Both the position numbers and the translations under genes were made by a program. From Triglochin maritima (lineage: Eukaryota; Streptophyta; Magnoliopsida; Alismatales; Juncaginaceae), in contig OY821787.1 in the NCBI GenBank assembly GCA_963682175.1, forward strand, positions 21,926,501-21,990,500: a stretch of 64,000 nt of DNA, given 5' to 3'. This document shows positions 45,001-55,489 of the stretch, in pieces. A model generated the notes under the pieces. The model made no database searches. It had not been told where the DNA came from and saw only the letters and a list, made by a program, of their open reading frames with translations. Numbering within the stretch: position 1 is the first letter of the stretch; each line of letters opens with the position of its first letter.

Positions 45001-45831
45001 ATGGCACTGCAAGTGAGTCAAATGTCGCAGCAATTACGTGAACGTGAGGAGAGTAACTTTTCTTGTCAACATGAGGATTCATCTTTTGATATCGAACCGC
45101 CACCACCACATCCACCAATTCAAAGCACAATCTTTAGAAGTGAAACTCCTAGTCAGTCTGAGGGACTTGGGGTTTCAATTCACGATCACTTGGTGGACGA
45201 TTCGATCCCAATTGAGAATAACATGGACCAGCTTCATTACGAGTCGGCACATGATTGTGCCTTATCTTCGTGTCCCGTGGCCCTTGAACCACACGACCTT
45301 ATTGTTGTACCTCCTAAGGGCTCACCTCTGGTGGAGAAAGAGCTCCCTAGTCCCCTCAATTTCAAACAACCTGATGTGACTTTGCCTCTCACTATTGTTC
45401 CTGATCATCTTGGAAATGATGGAACATCAAACAACTACATTGCTCATGAGGGTATTAGGAGTTCCTTGGAGGATACCTTGGGTATGAGACCCACCTTTTG
45501 TTCGCCTGGTGTGTCGGACATGCCTAACGAGGTTCTTGACCTCGTTCTGACGCACCAGCCTGTTGGTTGGAGAGTTTGGATTGACGATCATAACTTCAGC
45601 AACACAACGGGAGAAACTCTTCTTCCATTGCCCCTCGTTTCCCAAACTCTTGAGAGGTTCAAGCTCTTTCAGTTTGATCCTTTGAAAGAGACGTCTTTGC
45701 GTCCAATTCAGGAACCCCTCATTTCATCTGGTGCTCTTAGTGAAGGGGGCCCACGCATGCATATTCTGGCCCCACGTGGTGTCATGTTTCCTTTCCAAGT
45801 GCATTGGCCCACTCTTGAGGTTCCCATTTGA
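45001..45831 (+). CDS. 276-codon ORF of family B, copy 1, unknown function
   Basis: An uninterrupted frame from ATG 45001 to TGA 45829-45831. Residues 1-17 (MALQVSQMSQQLREREE) look like the coiled segment near the end of gag. The rest has no family I recognise: an acidic, Pro/Ser-rich stretch (FDIEPPPPHPPIQS, residues 29-42), VALEPHDLIVVPPKGSPLVEKELPSP, and a C-terminal part with GWRVWIDDHNFSN and FPFQVHWPTLEVPI. No membrane segment or catalytic motif is evident. It replaces pol in this element. The upstream frame is shifted, so whether translation starts here or the protein is a gag tail is open. Confidence 0.5.
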   Translation: MALQVSQMSQQLREREESNFSCQHEDSSFDIEPPPPHPPIQSTIFRSETPSQSEGLGVSIHDHLVDDSIPIENNMDQLHYESAHDCALSSCPVALEPHDLIVVPPKGSPLVEKELPSPLNFKQPDVTLPLTIVPDHLGNDGTSNNYIAHEGIRSSLEDTLGMRPTFCSPGVSDMPNEVLDLVLTHQPVGWRVWIDDHNFSNTTGETLLPLPLVSQTLERFKLFQFDPLKETSLRPIQEPLISSGALSEGGPRMHILAPRGVMFPFQVHWPTLEVPI

Positions 45832-46539
45832 TGTCTTTTGACAAATGAATGTGGGAACTTATGTTTGTACATAGTTATAAAAAAACGAAGAAATACAATA
45901 AAAGACTCCTTCAGTGAGCATCGATTGTTGTGGGCTCCAACCCTTGTGTATTTGGGCTCCATTTCTTTCACGTATTTGTATCCCTTCTTTAGCATCTCAC
46001 AGCTTTTGAGGGAATTCGGGTTTGTGTCCATCAACATGACATTGAACTTCCCTTTGTACTTCATGTTGGTGAGATCTTTCCTTTTTCATGCATAAATCCA
46101 TGTAGTATCTTGCTCACATTCATTGAGGACATGCATGAAGTAGGTGTGGGGGGTGTTTTACATGTGTACATAGTCGAGTCTTTTCCTTTGATTTTTGTTT
46201 TCTTTTGTGTATTGATAGGGTCATGTTAGTGTGCTGCATTTAATATCGATATATCTGCTTGCCATGAACCTTGGGTGACTTGTCTTCTTTTGCTTGCCTA
46301 GTGCTTAAAAATTTTCACATTTCTTTCAAAATCTTCATGTGTTTGCGAAAGAAAATGTTTTGTGGGTTTTGCGTGTGTTTGGCATGTGCAAAACCATTGA
46401 GAGGCAGAGTAAAAAGAAAGCTCACAAAATTGTCTTGAACTTGATGCATTAGGATATCTAGTACAGTGGCTTTAGGATTTATCGAGTCGTTAGGATGCAC
46501 CCCAGTTTTCCCTCGGGGGTCAGTAATCATAGGGACAGT
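45832..46539 (+). other. Family B non-coding 3' internal section, copy 1
   Basis: Between the ORF and the 3' LTR. A purine-rich GTGTGGGGGG at about 46145 and a second short purine run AGGGACAG just before the LTR are candidate polypurine tracts. No credible gene. Confidence 0.6.
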
Positions 46540-48170
46540 TGGATTTTTCCCACGAGGACGATTAGCCTTACACCTTTGTATAGAGTGCAGTCAACTGTGC
46601 TGGTCACCGATTGGTTTGTGATTGACATCATTTCATGCTCATATTTGTATCTTATATCCATTATCTTAGACCTAAGCAATGCTATGTGACGAGTTTTATG
46701 TTTAGTTTTCTGGAATAAAGGGGTTTGAAGAGAAGAGCCATGAAAGGACCCAAAAGCAGGAAAAAGGACTTAATTGTGAGACCTAGGGACTGAGATGCAA
46801 GGGAGAAGGACCTGATCGTAAGACCGAAGGACCTAAGAGCAAAATATGAAACTCCACACCATCATGGGGAGTATTTTGGCAATTCGATTCGGGTCGGAGC
46901 TCCAATAAACAAAGTAGATGCATCAAAGACCAACAAAGACCACCACCAAGGCCACAACAAATCCCAGATGAATCCAGATCCAATAAACCTCCAATTGGCG
47001 GTCATGGACCGCTAATTGGCGGTCCAAATCATTCTGGATCCTCTCAGATTTGTGGGGCACGTGTATTAGTGTATTCTTAGTCCATTTTTGGTATTGGTTT
47101 TGTCCCACATTGGGGGATTGTCCGGGATTAGCTTTTTCCATGCCTATAAATAGAACTATTCACCTTCCATTGTAATCACCCATTGCTCTGTGGCATTCTC
47201 TCTACTAAGGAGTTAGCCTTGAAGCAAAAACTCAAGGTGGAGAAGAATGCTACCTTCAATGTGAGTCATTTGTTAATAAAATAATTCTTCTAGTTTCTTT
47301 TAATCTTGTCTTTTAATTTGTGCATGCTGGTTTAGTCTTTCCTTTCCTTTTAAGCTTCTTTAATATTTTTTGCTTTCTTAGGGTAATTTCATTTCAGTAC
47401 TATGTTTCATTTTGTTAATATAGTTAGTGTAATGAGTAGTGAGTAGTTCCATCCCCACTTGGGGGTGGAGAAATATGTGATATGATCATGTAGTGTATTA
47501 AGTGTGTGTTATCTTAATACCTTGAGCATTATATGATTTCCATAACCATCTAATGGGTTTTCACTCTTATCTTTGATATGCTAATGCTCTTGAGTGAAGC
47601 TTAGCTTATGCTTTGATTAGTGGACCTATTTTATGGGGAATGATAAGGTTAGGATATGGATGGAATTAATATTGGAAACACAATTTGTAGTGTATGTACT
47701 CTTGTTGCCTTTACCTTATTTAATGTCTTGTATGTTTTAATGATGTAGTCTTATCTTAATTCATGTGGAGGCATAGTAGGGTCTAGTCTTTATACATGAG
47801 TTCATTTAGCTTCATTCCAATTATTGTCTTGTATGTTTTAATGATGTAGTCTTATCTTAATTCATGTGGACGCAAAGTTGGATGTAGTTTTTTGATTTCA
47901 TGCACTACATGTTGTGAGGATCTTAATTGAACACACACACATCTTTATATTCACATTATTTCTCTACCCCCTATGGGATTTAGTTTTATTGCTTCTCTTC
48001 CTTTCCTTTTTGCATTCTAGTGTAGTTAGTGTAATCAATCTTTCTCTCCATTTTTTTTACCACTCGCCTTCGCACAAACCAAACGTCGACACACCTCCCA
48101 ATGGATGACCCGTATTTGCCACCGCTTCAACGCGGTCGTGCACTTGCGGTTTAAATAAAACGATCAATCA
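46540..48170 (+). repeat. Family B 3' LTR (unit 1)
   Basis: 1631 bases, TGGATTTTTCCC to GATCAATCA. TATAAATA at 47145-47152. The palindrome region at 46988-47028 is duplicated and imperfect here (CCAATTGGCGGTC, then GGACCGCTAATTGGCGGTCC). No primer site follows. Confidence 0.88.
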
Positions 48171-49540
48171 GTTTGCACAATATGCATGGTGTAAAAACGG
48201 GTCGTGTCGTCCTATCGACCTCATATCTGAACACTCTATCAACCATTGCTCTTCTATAATATGGAAACGTCGTGCCTTTATAAACTCAAAATATTCAATA
48301 TCAAGAGTAATTTAATGGCATTGTAGTGTGATTGTTCTAATAAATGGTTTGAATAACATATCTTCATGAATGTAAAGGAAATTTGTGTTTGTTGCTTTTC
48401 CTTTTGTTCACCCATTGAACCCATGTGTCCCACTCACGACAAATGTGATGTGCCGAGGACGGATGTCTCCCACTTGAGATGGAAGAGTCCTGCTCGAGAT
48501 GAAAGTGTCCTGCTTGGGACGTAAATTACCCTCTCAGGATGGTAGTGTCCCGCTAGAGACAAAAGAAGAGCTCACTCATGACGTAGGTGTCTGATGTGAG
48601 ATGGAAGAGTCACACTCAGGACGCAAGTATCCTACTCAGGACACATGGGTCTCGTTCGCAACACATGCATCCCGAGCAAGACAGAAGGGTCCCGCTTGAG
48701 ACGAAAGAGTCCCACTCGGTACGCATTAGGGATACCATTAGAAATAAATTAAGAAACCAACTTCTTATATCGACATATTTAATCAAGATAAATGAGTTAT
48801 AAAAATCACCAAACAAATTTGGTCGCTCTATCAAATGAGCTGAGTCATTTTCACCAAACAAGTTGGGTCGTTCTACCAAACGAGTTATTTTTTTCCACCA
48901 AACCAGCTAGGTTGTTTTTTCCATCAAATGAGCTGAGAGGCACTAGTCCCGCACTAGGATGCACCAGTTTCACATGGGATGCACCTGTCCTTTGTTGGAC
49001 GCATCAGTCCCACGCTGGGCTAGGTCGTTCGATTAAACAAGCTAACTTGTTTCCCCAAACGAGTTGAGTCGTTCGACCAAAGGAGCTGGGTCATTTTCAC
49101 TAAACAAGTTATGTCATTCTAGCAAACAAGCATACTTGTTTTCACCAAACGAGTTGGGTTGTTCGGTCAAAACAAGCTATGTTGTTGCAACTTAATTAAC
49201 AACCTAGCTTTTTTTTAAAAACATATTTTTCTGTATAAGACATGAAACAATATGTCCAACATGAGACAACTTAATTAACAACATATACAATTGCATATAG
49301 TTTTTGAGTGTTAGAACATTAATATATGTATAGTTTCATTTCTTAAATGAACATCCTATGTTCAATTTCTGAACTATTTTGCGTTGTTATGAAAAATCAT
49401 ATATTTTGAAAGAACTTTATGGTACCATTGTTATATTCAAATTTGATCCATTCATACGAATTGAAAACATCACAAACCAACTTGTTATAAGTTAACTTAT
49501 GTGCAACGAACATTGAGACTGGACAAACCAACTTGTTACA
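48171..49540. repeat. Flanking block with two degenerate arrays, unit 1
   Basis: 48430-48725 is the GTCCCGCTCGGGACG-type array and 48795-49165 an array of ACCAAACGAGCTGGGTCGTT-type units of about 24 bases. 49190-49540 is AT-rich. No gene was found. 48171 onwards is non-gypsy flank; its first 500 bases resemble 19370-19850. Confidence 0.6.
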
Positions 49541-49682
49541 TGGACTCATTCTCAGCCCATCAACACCCAACCCCAAAATTTCGCAAGCTCTGACTTGGAC
49601 CTCAAAGTTGACCACATACCTGATTCCTCGAAACAAACTTTACTTATGTTCATAGAAACCATTCCAACAGTCCATACAAAAT

Positions 49683-50513
49683 ATGGCACTGCAAGTGAGT
49701 CAAATGTCGCAGCAATTACGTGAACGTGAGGAGAGTAACTTTTCTTGTCAACATGAGGATTCATCTTTTGATATCGAACCGCCACCACCACATCCACCAA
49801 TTCAAAGCACAATCTTTAAAAGTGAAACTCCTAGTCAGTCTGAGGGACTTGGGGTTTCAATTCACGATCACTTGGTGGACGATTCGATCCCAATTGAGAA
49901 TAACATGGACCAGCTTCATTACGAGTCGGCACATGATTGTGCCTTATCTTCGTGTCCCGTGGCCCTTGAACCACACGACCTTATTGTTGTACCTCCTAAG
50001 GGCTCACCTCTGGTGGAGAAAGAGCTCCCTAGTCCCCTCAATTTCAAACAACCTGATGTGACTTTACCTCTCACTATTGTTCCTGATCATCTTGGAAATG
50101 ATGGAACATCAAACAACTACATTGCTCATGAGGGTATTAGGAGTTCCTTGGAGGATACCTTGGGTATGAGACCCACCTTTTGTTCGCCTGGTGTGTCGGA
50201 CATGCCTAACGAGGTTCTTGACCTCGTTCTGACGCACCAGCTTGTTGGTTGGAGAGTTTGGATTGACGATCATAACTTCAGCAACACAACGGGAGAAACT
50301 CTTCTTCCATTGCCCCTCGTTTCCCAAACTCTTGAGAGGTTCAAGCTCTTTCAGTTTGATCCTTTGAATGAGACGTCTTTGTGTCCAATTCAGGAACCCC
50401 TCATTTCATCTGGTGCTCTTAGTGAAGGGGGCCCACGCATGCATATTCTGGCCCCGCGTGGTGTCATGTTCCCTTTCCAAGTGCATTGGCCCACTCTTGA
50501 GGTTCCCATTTGA
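49683..50513 (+). CDS. 276-codon ORF of family B, copy 2, unknown function
   Basis: Same length and frame as copy 1, uninterrupted. Four amino-acid differences are visible: Arg to Lys in the IF-SETP segment, Pro to Leu in THQ-VGW, Lys to Asn in FDPL-ETS, and Arg to Cys in TSL-PIQ. Upstream gag sequence before TGGACTC is missing because the duplication breakpoint cuts it. This copy therefore has neither zinc knuckle nor LTR promoter directly ahead of it: 1.37 kb of array-bearing flank and then the unit 1 LTR lie upstream. Confidence 0.5.
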   Translation: MALQVSQMSQQLREREESNFSCQHEDSSFDIEPPPPHPPIQSTIFKSETPSQSEGLGVSIHDHLVDDSIPIENNMDQLHYESAHDCALSSCPVALEPHDLIVVPPKGSPLVEKELPSPLNFKQPDVTLPLTIVPDHLGNDGTSNNYIAHEGIRSSLEDTLGMRPTFCSPGVSDMPNEVLDLVLTHQLVGWRVWIDDHNFSNTTGETLLPLPLVSQTLERFKLFQFDPLNETSLCPIQEPLISSGALSEGGPRMHILAPRGVMFPFQVHWPTLEVPI

Positions 50514-51222
50514 TGTCTTTTGACAAATGAATGTGGGAACTTATGTTTGTACATAGTTATAAAAAAACGAAGAAATACAATAAAAGACTCCTTCAGTGAG
50601 CATCGATTGTTGTGGGCTCCAACCCTTGTGTATTTGGGCCCCATTTCTTTCACGTATTTGTATCCCTTCTTTAGCATCTCACAGGTTTTGAGGGAATTCG
50701 GGTTTGTGTCCATCAACATGACATTGAACTTCCCTTTGTACTTCATGTTGGTGAGATCTTTCCTTTTTCTTGCATAAATCCATGTAGTATCTTGCTCACA
50801 TTCAGTGAGGACATGCATGAAGTAGGTGTGGGGGGGTGTTTTACATGTGTACATAGTCGAGTCTTTTCCTTTGATTTTTATTTTCTTTTGTGTATTGATA
50901 GGGTCATGTTAGTGTGCTGCATTTAATATCGATATATCTGCTTGCCATGAACCTTGGGTGACTTGTCTTCTTTTGCTTGCCTAGTGCTTTAAAATTTTCA
51001 CATTTCTTTCAAAATCTTCATGTGTTTGCGAAAGAAAATGTTTTGTGGGTTTTACGTGTGTTTGGCATGTGCAAAACCATTGAGAGGCAGAGTAAAAAGA
51101 AAGCTCACAAAATTGTCTTGAACTTGATGCATTAGGATATCTAGTACAGTGGCTTTAGGATTTATCGAGTCGTTAGGATGCACCCCAGTTTTCCCTCGGG
51201 GGTCAGTAATCATAGGGACAGT
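50514..51222 (+). other. Family B non-coding 3' internal section, copy 2
   Basis: Matches 45832-46539, with one more G in the purine tract (GTGTGGGGGGG at about 50827). No credible gene. Confidence 0.6.
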
Positions 51223-52831
51223 TGGATTTTTCCCACGAGGATGATTAGCCTTACACCTTTGTATAGAGTGCAGTCAACTGTGCTGGTCACCGATTGGTTT
51301 GTGATTGACATCATTTCATGCTCATATCTGTATCTTATATCCATTATCTTACACCTAAGCAATGCTATGTGACGAGTTTTATGTTTAGTTTTCTGGAATA
51401 AAGGGGTTTGAAGAGAAGAGCCATGAAAGGACCCAAAAGCAGGAAAAAGGACTTAATTGTGAGACCTAGGGACTGAGATGCAAGGGAGAAGGACCTGATC
51501 GTAAGACCGAAGGACCTAAGAGCAAAATATGAAACTCCACACCATCATGGGGAGTATTTTGGCAATTCGATTCGGGTCGGAGCTCCAATAAACAAAGTAG
51601 ATGCATCAAAGACCAACAAAGACCACCACCAAGGCCACAACAAATCCCAGATGAATCCAGATCCAATAGACCTCCAATTGGCGGTCCAAATCATTCTGGA
51701 TCCTCTCAGATTTGTGGGGCACGTGTATTAGTGTATTCTTAGTCCATTTTTGGTATTGGTTTTGTCCCACATTGGGGGATTGTCCGGGATTAGCTTTTTT
51801 CATGCCTATAAATAGAACTCTTCACCTTCCATTGTAATCACCCATTGCTCTGTGGCATTCTCTCTACTAAGGAGTTAGCCTTGAAGCAAAAACTCAAGGT
51901 GGAGAAGAATGCTACCTTCAATGTGAGACACTTGTTAATAAAATAATTCTTCTAGTTTCTTTTAATCGTGTCTTTTAATTTGTGCATGCTGGTTTAGTCT
52001 TTCCTTTCCTTTTAAGCTTCTTTAATATTTTTTGCTTTCTTAGGGTAATTTCATTTCAGTACTATGTTTCATTTTGTTAATATAGTTAGTGTAATGAGTA
52101 GTGAGTAGTTCCATCCCCACTTGGGGGTGGAGAAATATGTGATATGATCATGTAGTGTATTAAGTGTGTGTTATCTTAATCCCTTGAGCATTATATGATT
52201 TCCATAACCATCTAATGGGTTTTCACTCTTATCTTTGATATGCTAATGCTCTTGAATGAAACTTAGCTTATGCTTTGATTAGTGGACCTATTTTATGGGG
52301 AATGATAAGGTTAGGATATGGATGGAATTAATATTGGAAACACAATTTGTAGTGTATGTACTCTTGTTGCCTTTACCTTATTTAATGTCTTGTATGTTTT
52401 AATGATGTAGTCTTATCTTAATTCATGTGGAGGCATAGTAGGGTCTAGTCTTTATACATGAGTTCATTTAGCTTCATTCTAATTATTGTCTGGTATGTTT
52501 TAATGATGTAGTCTTATCTTAATTCATGTGGACGCAAAGTTGGATGTAGTTTTTTGATTTCATGCACTACATGTTGTGAGGATCTTAATTGAACACACAC
52601 ACATCTTTATATTCACATTATTTCTCTACCCCCTATGGGATTTAGTTTTATTGCTTCTCTTCCTTTCCTTTTTGCATTCTAGTGTAGTTAGTGTAATCAA
52701 TCTTTCTCTCCATTTTTTTACCACTCGCCTTCGCACAAACCAAACGTCGACACACCTCCCAGTGGATGACCCGTATTTGCCACCGCTTCAACGCGGTCGT
52801 GCACTTGCGGTTTAAATAAAACGATCAATCA
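51223..52831 (+). repeat. Family B LTR (unit 2)
   Basis: 1609 bases, same ends as the other two. TATAAATA at 51807-51814. Only one palindrome half-copy is present (CCAATTGGCGGTCC at about 51674), explaining the length difference from unit 1. Confidence 0.88.
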
Positions 52832-54201
52832 GTTTGCACAATATGCATGGTGTAATAACGGGTCGTGTCGTCCTATCGACCTCATATCTGAACACTCTAT
52901 CAACCATTGCTCTTCTATAATATGGAAAGGTCGTGCCTTTATAAACTCAAAATATTCAATATCAAGAGTAATTTAATGGCATTGTAGTGTGATTGTTCTA
53001 ATAAATGGTTTGAATAAGATATCTTCATGAATGTAAAGGAAATTTGTGTTTGTTGCTTTTCCTTTTGTTCACCCATTGAACCCATGTGTCCCACTCACAA
53101 CAAATGTGATGTGCTGAGGACGGATGTCTCCCACATGAGATGGAAGAGTCCTACTCGAGATGAAAGTGTCCTGCTTGGGATGTAAATTACCCTCTCAGGA
53201 TGGTAGTGTCCCGCTAGAGACAAAAGAAGAGCTCACTCATGACGTAGGTGTCTGATGTGAGATGGAAGAGTCACACTCAGGACGCAAGTATCCTACTCGG
53301 GACACATGGGTCTCGTTCGCGACACATGCATCCCGAGCAAGACAGAAGGGTCCCGCTTGAGACGAAAGAGTCCCACTCGGTACGCATTAGGGATACCATT
53401 AGAAATAAATTAAGAAACCAACTTGTTATATCGACATATTTAATCAAGATAAATGAGTTATAAAAATCACCAAACAAATTTGGTCGCTCTATCAAATGAG
53501 CTGAGCCAGTTTCACCAAACAAGTTGGGTCGTTCTACCAAACGAGTTATTTTTTTCCACCAAACCAGCTAGGTTTTTTTTTCCATCAAATGAGCTGAGAG
53601 GCACTAGTCCCGCACTAGGATGCACAAGTTTCACATGGGATGCACCTGTCCTTTGTTGGACGCATCAGTCCCACGCTGGGCTAGGTCGTTCGATTAAACA
53701 AGCTAACTTGTTTCCCCAAACGAGTTGAGTCGTTCGACCAAAGGAGCTGGGTCATTTTCACTAAACAAGTTATGTCATTCTAGCAAACAAGCATACTTGT
53801 TTTCACCAAACGAGTTGGGTTGTTCGGTCAAAACAAGCAATGTTGTTGCAACTTAATTAACAACCTAGCTTTTTTTTGAAAACATATTTTTCTGTATAAG
53901 ACATGAAACAATCTGTCCAACATGAGACAACTTAATTAACAACATATACAATTGCATATAGTTTTTGAGTGTTAGAACATTAATATATGTATAGTTTCAT
54001 TTCTTAAATGAACATCCTATGTTCAATTTCTGAACTATTTTGCGTTGTTATGAAAAATCATATATTTTGAAAGAACTTTATGGTACCATTGTTATATTCA
54101 AATTTGATCCATTCATACGAATTGAAAACATCACAAACCAACTTGTTATAAGTTAACTTATGTGCAACGAACATTGAGACTGGACAAACCAACTTGTTAC
54201 A
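52832..54201. repeat. Flanking block with two degenerate arrays, unit 2
   Basis: A duplicate of 48171-49540: GTCCC-type array at 53090-53388 and ACCAAACGAGCTGGG-type array at 53460-53845. Confidence 0.6.
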
Positions 54202-54950
54202 TGGATACATTGAATCAAGATAACAAGTTGTAAAAATCACCAAATAAGTTGGTTCGTTCTACAAAATGGGCTGGGTCATTTTACAAAACAAGCTGGGTCA
54301 TTGTACCAAACGAGCTAGTTTATTTCCAACAAATGGGTAGGGACCAAATGAGATGGGTCGTTTTCACCAAACGAGCTGGGTTGTTCGATAAAAATGAGCT
54401 GTGTCGTTTCAACTTAATTAACTTACTACGAAAACAAAATTGCATCCACGAACATAGGTTAAATCTTTCTTTGGATTCCTAATAACTTTCTTCAAGTGTT
54501 CCACTATATATTCATGCATAATTAGCCCCCCAAAGTAGTTCAAAAGCTTGGGTAAATCATCCACATAGGTACACAACGAGGTGCGGGACTTCAGCATGAA
54601 CTGTTAACTGATGTTTCATTAGTACTCATCTACGATTTAACAAAGCATGAATTAAATGACCAGCATGGAAAATAAACACTTGTATCTGTCAAAAATAAAT
54701 CTACAAGAAAGAAATTTCTCAAGAATTATAAACATCTAACAAATGTTCAGCAAAAAAACAATAACAACAACTAAGAGAAAGCACTTGACCCATCAAACCT
54801 AAACCTTAAAGTCCCAAACTATAAGCACCAAATTTCCCAAATTTGAACTTGAAATAGGAGCTCAAAATCCAAAATAAGGACAAAAAATGGTGGTCGGAGG
54901 AGAGGGGACGAGGTCATTGACGTTGTTGGAATGTTTGGAATGATGGAAAC
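54202..54950. other. Unclassified, with a further ACCAAACGAGCTGGG-type array
   Basis: 54236-54412 has about seven more units of the second array type, outside the duplication, so the array family extended past the breakpoint. 54430-54950 is AT-rich without recognised features. Its end reads into the gypsy pol tail. Confidence 0.45.
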
Positions 54951-55154
54951 GTGGATAGCTTCAGCATGTGTAAGAAGGCTGATCCATTTAAAGATCCAGT
55001 TGGCCCAGTCACAAGGGCCCATGCAAAGCATTTCAAAGAGTCACTTAATGGGCTAATTCAAACAACTTGGGTCCAAGCCAATTTGTGGAAGCACATAGAA
55101 GGACTTCACCCTGAATCTCACAAGTGGATTTCCATAACCCAATTGGAGGAATAA
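54951..55154 (+). pseudogene. C-terminal tail of a Ty3/gypsy polyprotein
   Basis: The frame reads DPFKDPVGPVTRAHAKHFKESLNGLIQTTW and ends at a stop at 55152. G-P-x-T-R-A-x-A-K-x-x-x-x-x-L-x-x-L-x-Q is the usual extreme C-terminus of plant gypsy gag-pol, downstream of the integrase. Only these residues remain and no integrase precedes them. What follows (55180-55489) is probably the start of its LTR or 3' region. Confidence 0.6.
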
Positions 55155-55489
55155 ATTTAAAAAAATCTCAAGAGATCCTTTGTTTCCTTTTTGTGTTTTC
55201 AACATTTATTTCGGCAAGTTTTTTTTGAAGCTTCCTTTTTGATAGTTTCCATTTCAAAAGTTTCATTTTCTAAAGTTTCCTTTTTATTATTTTCCTCTTA
55301 TTTGACTCACCATGAAGGAGCCCATCATTTTTTCCACTTGCACCATCATGACGTGATCTACCCAAAGAATCCAGCCCATGTGAACTTGTACCACATAACT
55401 CTTTAGTAGTTACCTTTCTTTATAATAGGCATGTTTTCTCTTTAGTAGTTACCTTTCTTTTGTAATAGGCATGTTTACTATTTGGTAGT
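55155..55489 (+). repeat. Probable 3' region or LTR start of the gypsy remnant
   Basis: T-rich with several TTTCC/GGAAG-like units (55180-55300), like the array at 1540-1735. A direct repeat of about 50 bases follows: CTTTAGTAGTTACCTTTCTT with ATAGGCATGTTT occurs at 55401-55437 and again at 55440-55475. Confidence 0.4.

Larger units (their letters stand above)
41555..48170 (+). mobile_element. Gypsy-derived non-autonomous LTR element (family B)
   Basis: 5' LTR 41555-43176, tRNA-Asp primer site 43183-43200, a leader, gag remnants with a zinc knuckle, a 276-codon open frame, a non-coding 3' section with purine-rich GTGTGGGGGG (about 46145), and 3' LTR 46540-48170. Protease, RT, RNase H and integrase are absent, so it would depend on enzymes from related elements. 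Five-base flanks (ACAGT and GTTTG) do not match, so one side has been rearranged. The 3' half is also part of the tandem duplication. Confidence 0.8.
44859..49540 (+). repeat. Tandem duplication, unit 1 (4682 bases)
   Basis: From TGGACTCATTCTC in the gag linker through the 276-codon ORF, the 3' LTR and 1.37 kb of flanking DNA. Unit 2 follows directly at 49541. The units look nearly identical by eye, with scattered substitutions and a roughly 20-base difference near 47005, where unit 1 has an extra GGCGGTC-containing segment. Confidence 0.92.
49541..54201 (+). repeat. Tandem duplication, unit 2 (4661 bases)
   Basis: A second copy of 44859-49540. Its end is marked by CTTGTTACATGGA at 54193-54205, where the sequence departs from CATGGACTC (unit junction) to CATGGATAC. 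The breakpoint shows the shared bases TGGA. Confidence 0.92.

Noticed and set aside
45708..46064. Minus frame of 118 codons, also at 50390-50854
   Set aside because: It overlaps the non-coding 3' section and the 276-codon ORF in antisense and has no known motif.
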